A DNA stretch of 64,000 nt from [Phialemoniopsis] sp. UDSM-2020. Taxonomy: Eukaryota > Ascomycota > Sordariomycetes > Thyridiales > Thyridiaceae. The DNA is taken from contig JAEILZ010000001.1 of assembly GCA_018873225.1 (NCBI GenBank), positions 2,170,001 through 2,234,000 of the forward strand, read 5' to 3'. Positions 22,521 to 34,030 of this stretch are shown here, piece after piece. The position numbers were made by a program, and so were the translations under genes. Under the pieces are notes generated by a model, which was given only the letters and a program-made list of their open reading frames with translations, did not search any database and was not told the origin of the DNA. How positions within the stretch are numbered: the stretch's first letter is position 1; every line of letters starts with the position of its first letter.

Positions 22521-24250
22521 ATGGCCCCTCCACCAGAGCTCCCCAACGATATCTGGTGGTTGGTGATCATTGAGCTTACGACGAGGCGTGATTTCAATTC
22601 TCTTTTGAGCATCTCTACTGTCAGCAAGACCCTGGCGTCTTTTGCTCTGCCTCAACTATACAGGTGAGCTCAGTCATCCTTCTTGGATCCACACAACGTG
22701 CCCTTCAAAGCTAACAGACGATCCTCCGCCCAAGCATTCACGAACTAGCTTCAGCCAGCACTGATGATGCTTCCATCTTTGGAAGGAGGAAATGGGCTCT
22801 TCTCTGGCGAAGCATTATCCTCTCCAGCATCGGAGAGACGGAGCTCCCATATTGCCTGTGGGTCAAGAATCTCAAGCTTGGTAACTTGAGAGATCTCCTC
22901 AACGATATCGCTCCATACCAAACTCTGCGAGATGATTTCTTCGCCGGAAAGATGGAGCCTTTCAACCTCTTTCAGACTTCTGGTCCTCCAACTAGGCAGA
23001 ACAAGCCCCGTCTAGATCTGCAGGCCATCAGCAACAAGGTCGGTGACACAATCACTGCCTTTGTGAAAGATGCGGCCGACCGAGAGAACAAGGCAGTCTC
23101 GGTGGCACATTTAGAAGGACACTATATCCCCATGGACCTTCTTCCTGTATGGATATCGAGACTCCCTACCCTGGAGTCGCTGACTGTGCAAGATGGGTCG
23201 GTGATTGGGCCTGATGTCGCCGAGGCTATCCGCAACAACTGCCCCAGGTTCAAAGAGCTAGAGTGCTACTACTGTGACGGAGCCACCGTCGACGAGGATT
23301 TGGCAGGCTTTTTCAGAGCGCTACCGCCGAATACTCTCGAGGCCTTCAGCGTTATCAGCATGAACCGACTAGGTCAACAAGCTTTCGAAGCTCTGGGATG
23401 CCATGGCGAGTCTTTGAAGAAGCTGGGATTATCGTCATTGCAGTCGGGGGCCTTTGAGCACTTTGGTACTCTGGCCCAATGCGACAATTTGGAGTCTCTT
23501 GCGCTCGAGGCAGCCAACCCTACCGGGTTTGACTGGCAAGCAACACATGGCGAGTCTTTCCAGGCCGCTATGGCCTGGCTCAAGTCTTGCCGCAACTTAA
23601 GCAGCCTTCAAGTCGCGCGGGTCCCCAACGCCAGCACACTCCTGGCTGGAGTCTTGAATGCGCCTACTGTACGTCTGAAAGCGATGGATGTGAGGTTGAT
23701 CGATGCCGACGCCAAGTTCTACTCGGCATTGGGCAGCCAAACGGACCTGGAGGATTTCACCATGCGAACCACTGACGAGTCCCTCGACGGTAGCAGTCCG
23801 CAACACAACGACCTGGTTCAATCACTTTGCAAGTGCCAGAAGTTGCGAGACCTCGACCTCATCACCACATTGCTGAACTTGGGCGATGTAGCGCGGTTCA
23901 GCCAGGTACTCATTCACATCGAGGAGCTGGGTTTTGACGGCAATAATTTCTTTGATAACAGCTGGGAGACCTTGACAGCGTTCAAGAAACTAAAGACCCT
24001 CAACATCCACGCCACATCCTTATTCACTGTCGCGGGCATCCGAAAGTTCCTCGCCGATCTCGAGCAGCAGGCGGACGGCTCCCACGATGGCCTGGCGCTG
24101 TCCATCATGAATCAGGCGCCCCAGGTCCGCATCTCGCACAAAGACGAGGCGGCTCTGCAGAAGGACATTGCTGCCAAGTTTGGCGGCCGTTTCGAGATCG
24201 TGTACGAGAGAAATCCGGAAGATGACGACAGTGATTTCTCAAGTGACTAG
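22521..24250 (+). CDS. F-box protein with leucine-rich C-terminal region
   Basis: Two exons (22521-22663, 22735-24250) give 552 residues. The N-terminus (residues 5-50, LPNDIWWLVIIELTTRRDFN...LSTVSK-like, FALPQLY) is an F-box, the Skp1-binding segment of SCF ubiquitin ligases. The remainder has leucine-rich-repeat-like spacing (LESLTVQDGS, LKKLGLSSLQ, LESLALEA, LRDLDLITTLLNL, LKTLNIHATSLF). The intron uses acceptor AAG at 22732-22734: a CTAAC branch sits at 22711-22715, too close to the nearer CAG at 22715-22717, and only the farther site keeps the frame (LYSIHEL). The C-terminus is acidic (NPEDDDSDFSSD). The substrate is unknown; this is a common type of lineage-variable fungal F-box protein. 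Confidence 0.85.
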
Positions 24251-25380
24251 AATGATCACAACCCCCTTTCCCCAGTATCAAGACGCATCCCGTTCCCCAA
24301 GTTATCCATGAGCTCTCCCTTCCTTTGCCAGCACCGCCTTTACCTGTCCGAGGTTCCATCATTCCCTTAGCGGTTCCTTCCAGCCACAGCGCCAAGTCAT
24401 TGTTCGCCGGGCGCTTGTTCTTGGGTATCCTCGTGCCTTTGAAAATCCCATACGCTATGGCACGCCCCACTGCACCAGTCGAGGCTCCTAACGACCCATG
24501 TGTTGCGGGGGTTGGGCACACAGTGGTCGGGGATATGGAATGATATCGTATATTGTCTTTCGGGTGTCCACTCGGCCGGATTCCACAGAATTGCCGTCAT
24601 TTGTGCCCTGAGGTCTTCGCAGAAGCAGCCTGGGAATAGGAGCGTCAGATGGTCGCAAATGTGAATTATCTGAATAAAGAAGCACATGGGATTAGTGTGA
24701 TCTGCGCTCTGAGAGGCACAGGACTCTAGTTGTGCGGGAGGGTGTTGTCCAAGGAAAGCAGAGCAAGAGTGGCAGGCTCCAAGGCTTAGAAGGCGGTGCA
24801 AGAGTGATTATTAGAGAGAGTATCACGCCAGTAGATATCGAGGAAGTAACGAAATCTTGTGCGCTCCATCGGGAATCAACTATTTTCCGTGAGTTGTATT
24901 AGAAGGTTTCCATGGGAATGTATACATGGTTATGGCTATGGTTTGGATCGAGGTGAAATAGGTCTTGCACCACACAAACGAGCACACCCACCAGTCACAG
25001 AGTTAAGGTCCTAGCAGAGGGATTCTGCTTGCTCAAGACGTAAAAGGCCGACTCCAGCAAGACGACGTGTCCAGTTTGTCAAACTGGTTGTAGACTCGAG
25101 AGGTGGAAACCCTCACTGCCACAGTACCACGAACCCTCACTTTGTGCATCATCCGCTAGTGTCTTGATAAGATTTTCGGATCCAAGGACGAATACTATTC
25201 AAGCTGTGTATTGAAAGATTGTTGCTCCTAGTGCTATGGAGAGAAAGAGAACGCCAAATATGTCTGTGTATGCCAGCCCCATGTTAGCTAGCGGGCGAGA
25301 TATCAGTATGAGTTATGAGTGCAGTTCAATCTTGAATTCCAATAAACAAAGACATATCTAAGGAAATGACCGGTTTATGC
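24251..25380. other. 1.1-kb convergent intergenic region (F-box / pho8)
   Basis: The gap lies between two stop codons. A minus-strand frame at 24397-24801 (134 codons) and a plus-strand one at 24325-24543 show no motif and overlap each other. The right half (24830-25380) is AT-richer. No gene is seen. Confidence 0.55.
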
Positions 25381-27182
25381 TCATGAAAATGTCTGGAGCT
25401 CCACATCTAGATGCCCATCTGGGCCCTCTATAGCTGCGAGAGACTTCAACTTCTGGATGTCCATCTTCTCGTTGAGCTCTTTCGTGATATCGTCAACGTC
25501 TACGTTGAGATAGTGTTTGAGGAATCTTCCCACATCTGTGTTCTCGACGTTGCCTCGGATGGCCTCAGTTCCAGGGCCTCCAGAACTATAAATGTTCACG
25601 TCAACAGCGGAGTGGCCGTGAGTACTCCAACCCACGTGGGCACGCAAGCTGATCATGTCGGAAAATGTGACAAGAGCTGTCTCGGGAGACTCGGCCAGTA
25701 GGTCGAGCTCGTGCTCGCGCGCGTCAGTGATGCCAAGCTTGGGAATGACCAGCTTTGTGTTGATCCAGTCCTTCAGCGACGGCTTGGACTCCTGGATGCC
25801 TGCAGAACGACTTTCGTCCACATGCTGCAGGAGAAGCTGTGTAAGTCGCTCAGCAGAAGCGTGGGCCTGCGACAATGCTTTGGGATACCAGTTGTACACT
25901 GGCAAGTGCCCAGGCTCCTCTGTCACAGATGTCAGCGTTTGAGCATTAAGTACAGGGTTGAGACGAACTTACGTAGAGCAGTGGAGAGACCGCCTGTCTC
26001 GTGATCGCTGGTCGCAACCATGACGGTCTCAGTGTCGCTCTCCTCAATGAAGTCGAGGACAGCCTTCATAGTCCTGTCGTATTCCAGAACTTCCCGGACC
26101 TGTGCCGCAGGATCATTGTTATGGCCAGCATGGTCGATCCTGCTACCCTCAATCATCAAGAAGAAGCCCTTGTCGCTCTTCTCGGTAGCCTTTTCCAAAG
26201 CCCGCAGAGCAGTGGTGGCCATTTCGCCAAGACTTGGGTAGACATCCGACATGTTCTTCCTGTCAATCTCGAAAGGCACATCGGTTGAGGCGAATAAGCC
26301 TAGTGCTGGTAGGCTGACATTCCTGCCCTCCCAGAGAGAGTCAAAGCCGGCCCGGGTGTCATAATAAGACCAGCCATGCTTCTTTTGCGCGATATCCGTC
26401 ACGTCCACGTCGTCCAGGCGACAGCTTCCCTCAGTTGAGTTGGGAAGGAAGTGGCACCGGCCGCCACCGAACATGAGGTCGACCACCCGGCCAAGCGGGC
26501 CTTCTCCGACCTCGTGCATGGCAATTTCGTCGTTTTGGACTCTGAAATTGACATGGCTCGCGAAGCAGGCGGGCGTTGCATCGGTAATGTCTGTCGTGAC
26601 CACCATTCCCGTGATATACCCCGCTCTCTTAGCTGCTTCGAGCACCGTCCCGCAGGGTGTATAATCTGGCAACATGGCGATAGCGCCATTGTAGCTCTTC
26701 CTGCCGCATGAGAATGCTGTGGCACCGGCAGCAGAGTCCGTTACCAAGCTGTTACTTGACCGAGTGCGGCTCGTGCCCCAGAAGTGCCGGTCCAGGGTAA
26801 GAGTATCGTTGATGGGCAGGTCTAGGACGTATTGCCGGTACGATCGCGTCAGAGATAGAGAAGCTGGACCCATGCCATCGGATACCATAAAGATGAGGTT
26901 TCGCTTGTTGCCCGGGTGTCCAGGTTTGTTGAGTGGCGGGTGAGTCTGCTGCGTGTGCTGCATCCATACTGCCAAAACAATAACGGCTGCGGTCGCCAGC
27001 AAGGCCCATACGAATAGGAGTATCTCACGGAGCCGGTTTATCGTAGGAGCGCCAGAGAGATGGCGTTGGCTGCTCTCGTTGAGGAGGGCCTCGTCTTCCT
27101 CATCGGCGCGGTCGTCGGAGCGCTGTGACTCCTCAGATCGGCGCGAGGGGGCCAGTAACGGTGTCCTTGCGGAGGGCTGCAT
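25381..27182 (-). CDS. pho8: vacuolar alkaline phosphatase
   Basis: Two exons (25973-27182, 25381-25919) give 582 residues. A cytosolic acidic/polar tail (1-50) precedes one membrane anchor at about 52-75 (EILLFVWALLATAAVIVLAV), the topology of Pho8, which reaches the vacuole membrane as a type II protein. The alkaline phosphatase domain follows with the metal ligand loop MVSDGMGP (about 99-106), the nucleophile Ser150 in VTDSAAGATAF, MIEGSRIDHAGHNND, TSDHETGG and the late histidine motif GWSTHGHSAVDV. The intron (GTAAGT...CAG, 53 nt) falls just after the TSDHETGG block. Several NxS/T sites fit a glycosylated lumenal domain. No CACGTG phosphate-response box was found upstream to 27859. It is divergent from coronin. 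Confidence 0.93.
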
Positions 27183-27859
27183 ATTCGGGTTGTAGGTCAG
27201 ATTATGTCCTTGAGTATGCGAAACCTGTCTTCAATTCAAGACTCACCATGATTTCCAACTATCGCGGTTGCAACATCCAAGCGATGTTAGACAGTCGGAG
27301 AATATCCAAAGCGAGGGAGGCAGCACAGGCAAAGGGTCTTGTGATAAGGGACCGTATCAGGGGACCAGCTGCCATTACTAGTGCAATACGTCATGTGGAG
27401 AGCTGTCAGCCAGCTGGACAAAGTACTCTTTTTACGTAATACATGCCAAATCCCTCGTTCCACCAACACCAGAGTACCTCCCCGTCATTTAGCTATCCCG
27501 CCTGAGCTTTAGCGCTCTCGGGCACGCCAAAGCCCTGCACGAGCCCCAAAGTATGGTGAGGCGGGGCTAGACGACAGCGGGTCGAGGCGCAGCTTTTGGA
27601 CGGTTTCATCCCGTTTCTTGGTTGGGCGCAGTGAGGCCAGTGCGTGCTCCTCCCCCCCTGGTCTTCTTGGCCTTAGGAAACTTTGGCTTCGCCGCACTCA
27701 TTGCGACACCTCCAATTCGCTTCTATCAAAGAAACTCTACCCCGAGCAGATCTTTCCGATACAACCTCCCTATCGGCTTGTCACTAAATAGCCTTGCGCT
27801 GTGTTTCCGTCTATTCGCTTCGACCTCTTCTACCCCGGCCCCCTTAGCAGTCCTCATCC
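27183..27859. promoter_or_regulatory. shared divergent promoter region of pho8 and coronin gene
   Basis: The 677 bp between start codons contain C-rich stretches near 27650-27660 and 27830-27845 just before the coronin start and no convincing coding frame. Confidence 0.5.
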
Positions 27860-30131
27860 ATGGCGGGGCGATTCGTGCGAGCGTCGAAATATCGTGAGAG
27901 CTACCCCAACCATGTTGCGACATTCGAGCTCACTGACAGACTTGCTTGCCAGGACATGTGTTTGGTAAATCCACTCGCAAGGAGTTCTGCTACGATAACC
28001 TCCACATCAGCCGAAATGCCTGGGATACCAACTTGGTCAAGGTGCGCATACTCGATCCCTTCTGCAACTCCTTGGGTGTTGCACGTGCATGTGCTGACAT
28101 GATGATTTCCAGGCCAACCCTGACTACATATCGGTCAATTGGGAAGCTGGCGGCGGCGGCGCTTTTGCAGTGATTCCTGTCGATGAGCGAGGCAAGGTGC
28201 CCGACCAGATCCCCCTTTTCCGAGGTCATACCGCTGCCGTTCTCGACACCGACTGGTACGACGCCGCCCCCTGAACGTTGCAACCTCTGGCGGCGGCCGG
28301 AAAGTGTTGGTATCTGACTCGTCACAGGCATCCTTTCAACGACCGTATCATAGCTTCGGCCTCGGACGATGGCAAAGTCTTCATATGGCAAGTGCCCGAG
28401 GGATTCACACTCCACCAGGATCCCGAGGACATCCGGGACGTCTCGCCAGTGAGCAAGCTCTCCGCCCATTCCAGGTAAGACCTGCGCATCAGTTCCAGAC
28501 AATGCGAGTAGTCAACATCGTGTCTGACCGTTATGCAGGAAAGTTGGCCAGGTCTTGTTCAACCCGGCAGCCGAAAACATCCTCGCTTCCGCCTCGGGTG
28601 ACCTCACGATCAAGCTCTGGGACATCTCGACTGGCCAGTCGCAAATCGCTCTGAAGCACCCAGACATTGTGCAAAGCTTGTCTTGGAGTGCGAATGGAGC
28701 GCTTCTCGCCACCACCTCTCGGGACAAGAAACTGCGCGTGTGGGACGTCCGGCAGGAAAAGCCTGTCCATGAGGCTCCCGGGCACACCGGAGCCAAGAAC
28801 AGCCGTGTGGTTTGGCTGGGCGAGCATAATCGCTTTGCTACCACTGGATTCTCCCGGATGAGTGAAAGACAGATTGCTCTCTGGGAGCCTGGCAGAAATG
28901 ATCCTATCGGAGGCTTCAACACTCTGGATTCCATCTCCGGTGTTCTAATGCCGTTCTGGGGTGAGCATGAGTTGCGCTTTGCCTCTTCACGATGCACTTG
29001 ACTAACTGATTATTGACAGACAACGGGTCGAACTGTCTTTACCTTGCCGGCAAGGGGTAAGTCGGCGCCCTTTACTGGGGTAGAACCAAGCTAACCCAGC
29101 CTTTAGTGATGGTAACATCCGTTACTTTGAGTACGAGAATGACAAATTTGAGTTCTTGTCCGAGTACAAGTCCGCCGACCCCCAGCGGGGTATCGCTTTC
29201 GTGCCCAAGCGCGGTGTGAACGTAAGCTCTCCCATCAACTTTGCTTTGAAGGGCGATCAAGGCATTTTGGCATAGGATATTAACGGCCCATCCTGACTAG
29301 GTTCACGAGAATGAGGTCATGCGAGCTTACAAGACAGTCAACGACCTTTACATTGAGCCTATCTCGTTCACTGTTCCTCGGCGAGCCGAGACTTTCCAGT
29401 CCGACATTTTCCCGCCAGCCACTGGCCTGAAGCCTGCGATGTCGGCTAAGGAGTGGTTCTCGGGCAAGACGGGTTTCCCTCCCAAAATCGATCTTGAGAG
29501 TGTCTACGATGGCAACGCACCCGTCGAAGTTCCTGCTGACTACAAGCCACCGGCGGCTGCTGCCGCGCCGGCACCCGCTCCGGTTGCCAAGCCCGCTCCG
29601 AGAAAGGAGCCGGAGCCGGAGCCCGTGGCGGCCCGTGCACCGCCCAGCATGAAGGAGCAGAAACAGTCCATGTCGGCCATGGCAAACAAATTCCAGGACG
29701 ACGAGGAGGATGACGACGACGAAGCCGATGAGACCTCGAGCTTCGAGGAAGTTACGCGACCGACGCCCCGCGCCAGCATGCCCGTGCGGGAGCAGAAGCC
29801 CCCGTCGCCCATCAAGGCCACACCTCCTGTGCAAGTCAAGCAATCATCCCCCATCAAGTCTCAGCCCGTGCAATCTCCTGTCTCCGCCCGAACCCCGATC
29901 TCTCCTGCTGCCGCCCCATCTTCCGGATCTTCTTCGTCTGTAGAGGCCTCCCTAGACCAGATCAAGCAGCTTCTCGAGGCCCAAACCAAGATCATTCAGG
30001 CACAGAACGACAAGATTGGGCAGCTGGTTGCCGATGTGGATGTGCTGAAAAAGCGTGCGAGCTCTGGAAGCCAGGACCAGAACGAGCGCATCCGACAGCT
30101 CGAGCTGGAGCTAGAGGAGGCGAGGTCATGA
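27860..30131 (+). CDS. crn1: coronin (actin-binding WD-repeat protein)
   Basis: Eight exons (27860-27893, 27953-28041, 28113-28255, 28328-28474, 28539-28960, 29020-29056, 29107-29221, 29301-30131) give 605 residues. The start MAGRFVRASKYRHVFGK is the coronin signature. A WD-repeat propeller follows (IIASASDDGKVFIWQVP, ILASASGDLTIKLWD, LLATTSRDKKLRVWD), then the coronin extension VHENEVMRAYKTVNDLYIEP...VPRRAETFQSDIFP. Residues about 400-550 are Pro/Ala-rich with an acidic patch, and the last 50 residues form a coiled coil (IKQLLEAQTKIIQAQ...) for oligomerisation. Coronin binds F-actin and the Arp2/3 complex at endocytic patches. Introns are 51-79 nt with canonical ends, clustered in the 5' half. 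It is the last member of the alternating-strand run. Confidence 0.95.
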
Positions 30132-30625
30132 GACCAGAGCCTGATCCTGGCTATCAGATAGAGAGTCACTTGTGGTTCGAAGGGAGGGAGATTCAGGTTG
30201 AAAGCGACTGTTTGAAGTAAATGTTGGAGCCAGGAATTATATTTGGTGGCGCAATCCTTTTCCCTATTTCATGAAAAGTGTCGTTTCGGATGCCTTAAAT
30301 AGTTCACTTGTCAATTGATGACCTGCAACGATGTTATTTCATTTTTCGATCTCTTTGCATCACCGAAGTACCTCCAAAGCCTCTAATGTCCTTCCCCCTG
30401 AGCATCAGGAGACAAAGAATAGTGCTTGCCGACTACGACAAGGCATTAGTCCAACAATATTTGTGAGTAATCTTTCCCTTTGTCCTCTCTGGTTGTTGTA
30501 TGTCAACACAGTACTACAATACCTTTGTCCAGTCACTTTGATCGTGTGCAAGTAGAGTCCATGCCTCTTTAAAGGCAGCAGATCTCAGCTAGAACGACAT
30601 CCTCTTCCCAAAACGTCAACTAGAA
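30132..30625. other. tandem intergenic region (coronin / Cys-cluster gene)
   Basis: The 494 bp are AT-rich at 30230-30360 (3' end of the coronin transcript) and carry the likely promoter and leader of the next gene. No gene is seen. Confidence 0.5.
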
Positions 30626-31738
30626 ATGCATGAAAGCACAGTCGGCGACTTAGTAGGTCCCTCGTCTATCATGAAGCCTTACCAATCTGACAGTCCAGGC
30701 GCAGAGCTCGACAATGACCTCCCACCGCCATCCGAAGATTGCTCCTTAGATATTGGATCCTCACCAGGCACCCCTGAAGTACCTGTCCAAGAAGCAGCCC
30801 CGGAAGAGACCGTCGACGCCGTGAAGGACAAACCTGATGGCAAGGCAGCTCCCGAGGACGACCAGTCACCGCCAGAAAAGAATGGCAGAGTTTCCGGCAG
30901 CACCCCGGCGCCCGAGCCCACGGCCCTCGAGGTCTTCATCCTGAGCCACAAGGCCGCCTTCCGCCCGAACCGCGAGGCCACGAGCTCCGAGCTCCTGCGC
31001 GCGCGGCGCTCGCGCGCCCACCGCCGGGGCGAGGTGCGCGGCCTCACGGCGGACTGGCTGCCCGTCACCGAGGCCGAGCACGCCTTCAAGCGCGCGCAGG
31101 AAGGGCTGGAGCACAAGCGCTTCGCCGCTGAGATCGCGCGGCACGTGGCGCGGCTCGAGGAGCGCCAGCGCGCGCGCCAGGGCACCGTGCCGTGCGTGCA
31201 GTGCTCGGTGAAGGGCATGTCGTGCTCGCTGTGCCTGCCGGGACGTCGCGAGGACAAGATGTGCTCGAGGTGCGCGCGGGCGGGTGTCGAGTGGTGCCTG
31301 CGGCAGACGGTCGACGTGAGCGGTGTGGACTGGTGGATCGGATGCCCGTTTGTACCTAGCGGTGCGGACGACGAGGATCCCGTACCGATTGTCTACCTGC
31401 AGAGGGGCAGGTTTGCGACGGACGGATGTGTTCTGACCAAGGAGGACATCGAGGAGATGGCGAGGGAGCTACTCGGCCTCGACGCCTCGACCGGCCGAGC
31501 TATCGGGGCGGTAGGTGGTCAGAGGCTGGCGCGAGCCGATGAGAAACAGTGGGCGATGCCTTTGTGGCACGACAACGACAGCTTGGAGAATAAGCAGAAC
31601 TTCACGTTCATACCGGACGAGTGGCAGGAGCACCTTGAGCGGCAGAAAGAGGAAGGGCGCGAGGCTGCTAAGAAGAAGCGCCGCGCAGCCTACAAGAACT
31701 CGACCGCTCCTACCAAGAGGACGATCGCAGAGAACTAA
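30626..31738 (+). CDS. hypothetical protein with internal Zn2Cys6-like cysteine cluster
   Basis: An intron-free frame of 370 residues that I cannot assign to a named family. Residues 1-95 are acidic and Pro-rich. Residues 97-185 are highly charged and helical, very rich in Arg, Glu and Ala, with GC-rich third positions. Cysteines 190-225 read C-x2-C-x6-C-x12-C-x2-C-x7-C, the spacing of a fungal binuclear zinc cluster, but with an extra Cys and in mid-protein instead of near the N-terminus. The C-terminal third contains VSGVDWWIGCPF and ends in a basic tail (KKKRRAAYKNS). A transcription-factor role is possible but unproven; it may be a fungus-specific orphan. It sits at the left edge of the accessory-like block. 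Confidence 0.75.
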   Translation: MHESTVGDLVGPSSIMKPYQSDSPGAELDNDLPPPSEDCSLDIGSSPGTPEVPVQEAAPEETVDAVKDKPDGKAAPEDDQSPPEKNGRVSGSTPAPEPTALEVFILSHKAAFRPNREATSSELLRARRSRAHRRGEVRGLTADWLPVTEAEHAFKRAQEGLEHKRFAAEIARHVARLEERQRARQGTVPCVQCSVKGMSCSLCLPGRREDKMCSRCARAGVEWCLRQTVDVSGVDWWIGCPFVPSGADDEDPVPIVYLQRGRFATDGCVLTKEDIEEMARELLGLDASTGRAIGAVGGQRLARADEKQWAMPLWHDNDSLENKQNFTFIPDEWQEHLERQKEEGREAAKKKRRAAYKNSTAPTKRTIAEN

Positions 31739-32086
31739 AATCATCAAGACATGTGCTGAATGCACGAGAGTCTTCTTTGGGTGCCTCAATCATGGGATAT
31801 ATTGGAGCACGGGCGGTTGGGTGTGATCTTAGGCAGATCAGGGGTGCGGATTTTGTGCGTACTCCTTTATGAAAAAATGAAGAAAAAAACGAAGGAAAAC
31901 TTGAAGGAAGAATTAGTAGTGAGACAATAGACATAAAATAGAAGAGGGGGAGTACAAAATGTCCAAATCTAGAATCTTGCATGTCCGTTGGATAACTTTG
32001 CAGGCGCTATTCCCAGGTCGTAAAGATCGTCTCACTCTCATGATTGTGATATTGAAGTGTTGAATTTCTTGATCAAAGTACGGCGT
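31739..32086. other. convergent 3' region (Cys-cluster gene / HET gene)
   Basis: The 348 bp include A-rich sequence at 31865-31920 on the plus strand, fitting transcript ends from both sides. No gene is seen. Confidence 0.55.
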
Positions 32087-34030
32087 TCAGACAATATGAA
32101 CGGTCTGGAACCGAATATTGGCAAAGTCGCTGGTCTTCCGCTTCATACATCCGTGCAAGTAGGCGCCGCCTACAAGCTGGTATTCGTTGTCACCGACCTT
32201 CCGTAAAATCAACGGTACTCGCGATCCTGGAACTATCCAAACAGAGTCTGCTCTCTCCAGTGATTCGGGGCCGAGCCCGAGATACCCCTGGGTAGTACGG
32301 AACAGAGATAAGTGGAGTGCGTGAGAATACGTGCTGGCGTACTCGTCGGTAAGATCGCTCCAGATCTTCGCCGCTTCTCCTGAATCAGTGTCCGTTGCCA
32401 GTCTCCGAGTCAAAATTTCCCGTATGGGAGGCGAAGTAGAAAGATCTACCAGCATCCGAACTTGCGACAGATACGCCGGCTCCTGTAGGGATTCATGTTT
32501 CAAGGCAAGCTGGTTGAAAATCCAAGCAATGAAACCGTCCCTATGTCTTCTTGCGATAGGGTGTGTCGGCGGATCACCACCAGTGTTTGTGACTAATGTT
32601 CGCCACAAAACTTCCAGCCTATCTTCGCCGGTAGAGTAAGTTGCTGGAAGCGAGGACGCAATCGAAAGCCAGCTGGATAAGTCGACGTCCTCCTTCAACA
32701 TGGAAAGCTTTGAGTCTCCCTTCATTGATATTACATCAATCCGGTGGCCCAAGAGCTCAAGTGTCAAAGATGGCTCAAGCACGCGAGCGTATTTGGGGAG
32801 ATCGGCGGCAGCCGAATATCTGCTATAACCCGTGACACCAAGTCCCAGAGACTTATCGCAGGTCCAGTCAGGTACCCAGGAAGGAACGGAGTCTCTCCCT
32901 TGCAGTTCCTTCCTTTCTCCATCGACACATGTGAGAACAAGCAGATCGTCAGCGTCAGCGAGAAGCTGCCTTGTCGCTAATATGTAGGTCTCTGCGACAC
33001 CTCTTGTGCCGTAGATGGGCTGAAGCCAAGGCTTGCTCTTTCCAGCATCTCCGAGCAAGCCAAGCAGGCCATAGACTTTATCTCTGGGGTCACTCGCTTT
33101 GAAAACCCTTGACCGGAGTAGAGCATGTAAAAAAATACGACCAAAATTTCCTTCTTTGACGTCTTTCCTGATAGCTCTGAGCTTTGTTGGAAGAGTATGG
33201 CTTGGCTTTATCATAGTCTCAATGGGACCAGATAGAGGTGAAGGGGCCGCGGCAGGGAGTTGAATACGGTTGAAGTAGTCCGTCCATGCTGTAGTAGCAA
33301 AGAAGTGCGAGACACTCTCGATCCAAGCCCAATGGGTTCGGTGACCACCACAGAAGACCTCAACCCGCTTGGCGAGCACCACTTCTTGAATGATCCACAT
33401 CCGAGTGAAGTATGATCTCTGAAGTAGCCTCGCAAGGGCAAGCCAGTACTGATCTCCGACGAGGGCACCAAGCACTGCGATTTGCGCTTTGTAGCTTCTT
33501 GGTGTGATCTGCAGTAGATTTTCGCGGGGAAGAGTCGCCAGCCTCTGGATGAGTTCGAAGGATTGTGCCGTACAACTATTCTCCTCTCCCAGCCATGCCA
33601 TTACTGTCTCTGCGTCGCTGTATATCTCTGCCATCAAGCGGACTTGGGACGACCGTTCAGCAGGTGTCCCCTGGTCAATGCAAATGGCATCGACCCATAA
33701 TCTGCGCTTTCCCCAACCGTCCGGGGCTTCCCTAATCCTCGCAAGTGCAGCGTGCAGATTTGGCCTGACGAAGAATGGCTGATTGTTGCAAATGATGACT
33801 ATATCTTGGTCTTCGTCGACATTCTCCTGCGGATGATCTCGGTCCGCTCCAAAGGGCGAGACCCAGGTGTACGAAAGGGCATGATACTGAGCACGCCGGT
33901 CAAGGCTTTCTACCTCCACTTTGCAACGTATCTGCTCCTGATGATCATCCGACGCTCTTGGTAGGATAGATAGAAGTCTGATGTCTCTATCACCAAGAGA
34001 AGGCAGCGCAGAATAAAGCAAACAAGACAT
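32087..34030 (-). CDS. HET-domain (heterokaryon incompatibility) protein
   Basis: An intron-free frame of 647 residues. The N-terminal HET domain shows its three usual blocks: HALSYTWVSPFG (about 50-61), RRLWVDAICIDQGTPAERSSQV (about 110-131) and LMAEIYSDAETVMAWLGEE right after. Residues from about 300 on contain SDPRDKVYGLLGL, a segment commonly found after the HET domain in fungal members. No NACHT, ankyrin or WD repeat is visible in the C-terminus, so this is the stand-alone HET architecture. Such genes occur in large, polymorphic families in Pezizomycotina and some trigger cell death on non-self recognition; the role of this one is unknown. It is divergent from the secreted histidine-phosphatase gene. 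Confidence 0.92.
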   Translation of the reverse strand: MSCLLYSALPSLGDRDIRLLSILPRASDDHQEQIRCKVEVESLDRRAQYHALSYTWVSPFGADRDHPQENVDEDQDIVIICNNQPFFVRPNLHAALARIREAPDGWGKRRLWVDAICIDQGTPAERSSQVRLMAEIYSDAETVMAWLGEENSCTAQSFELIQRLATLPRENLLQITPRSYKAQIAVLGALVGDQYWLALARLLQRSYFTRMWIIQEVVLAKRVEVFCGGHRTHWAWIESVSHFFATTAWTDYFNRIQLPAAAPSPLSGPIETMIKPSHTLPTKLRAIRKDVKEGNFGRIFLHALLRSRVFKASDPRDKVYGLLGLLGDAGKSKPWLQPIYGTRGVAETYILATRQLLADADDLLVLTCVDGERKELQGRDSVPSWVPDWTCDKSLGLGVTGYSRYSAAADLPKYARVLEPSLTLELLGHRIDVISMKGDSKLSMLKEDVDLSSWLSIASSLPATYSTGEDRLEVLWRTLVTNTGGDPPTHPIARRHRDGFIAWIFNQLALKHESLQEPAYLSQVRMLVDLSTSPPIREILTRRLATDTDSGEAAKIWSDLTDEYASTYSHALHLSLFRTTQGYLGLGPESLERADSVWIVPGSRVPLILRKVGDNEYQLVGGAYLHGCMKRKTSDFANIRFQTVHIV

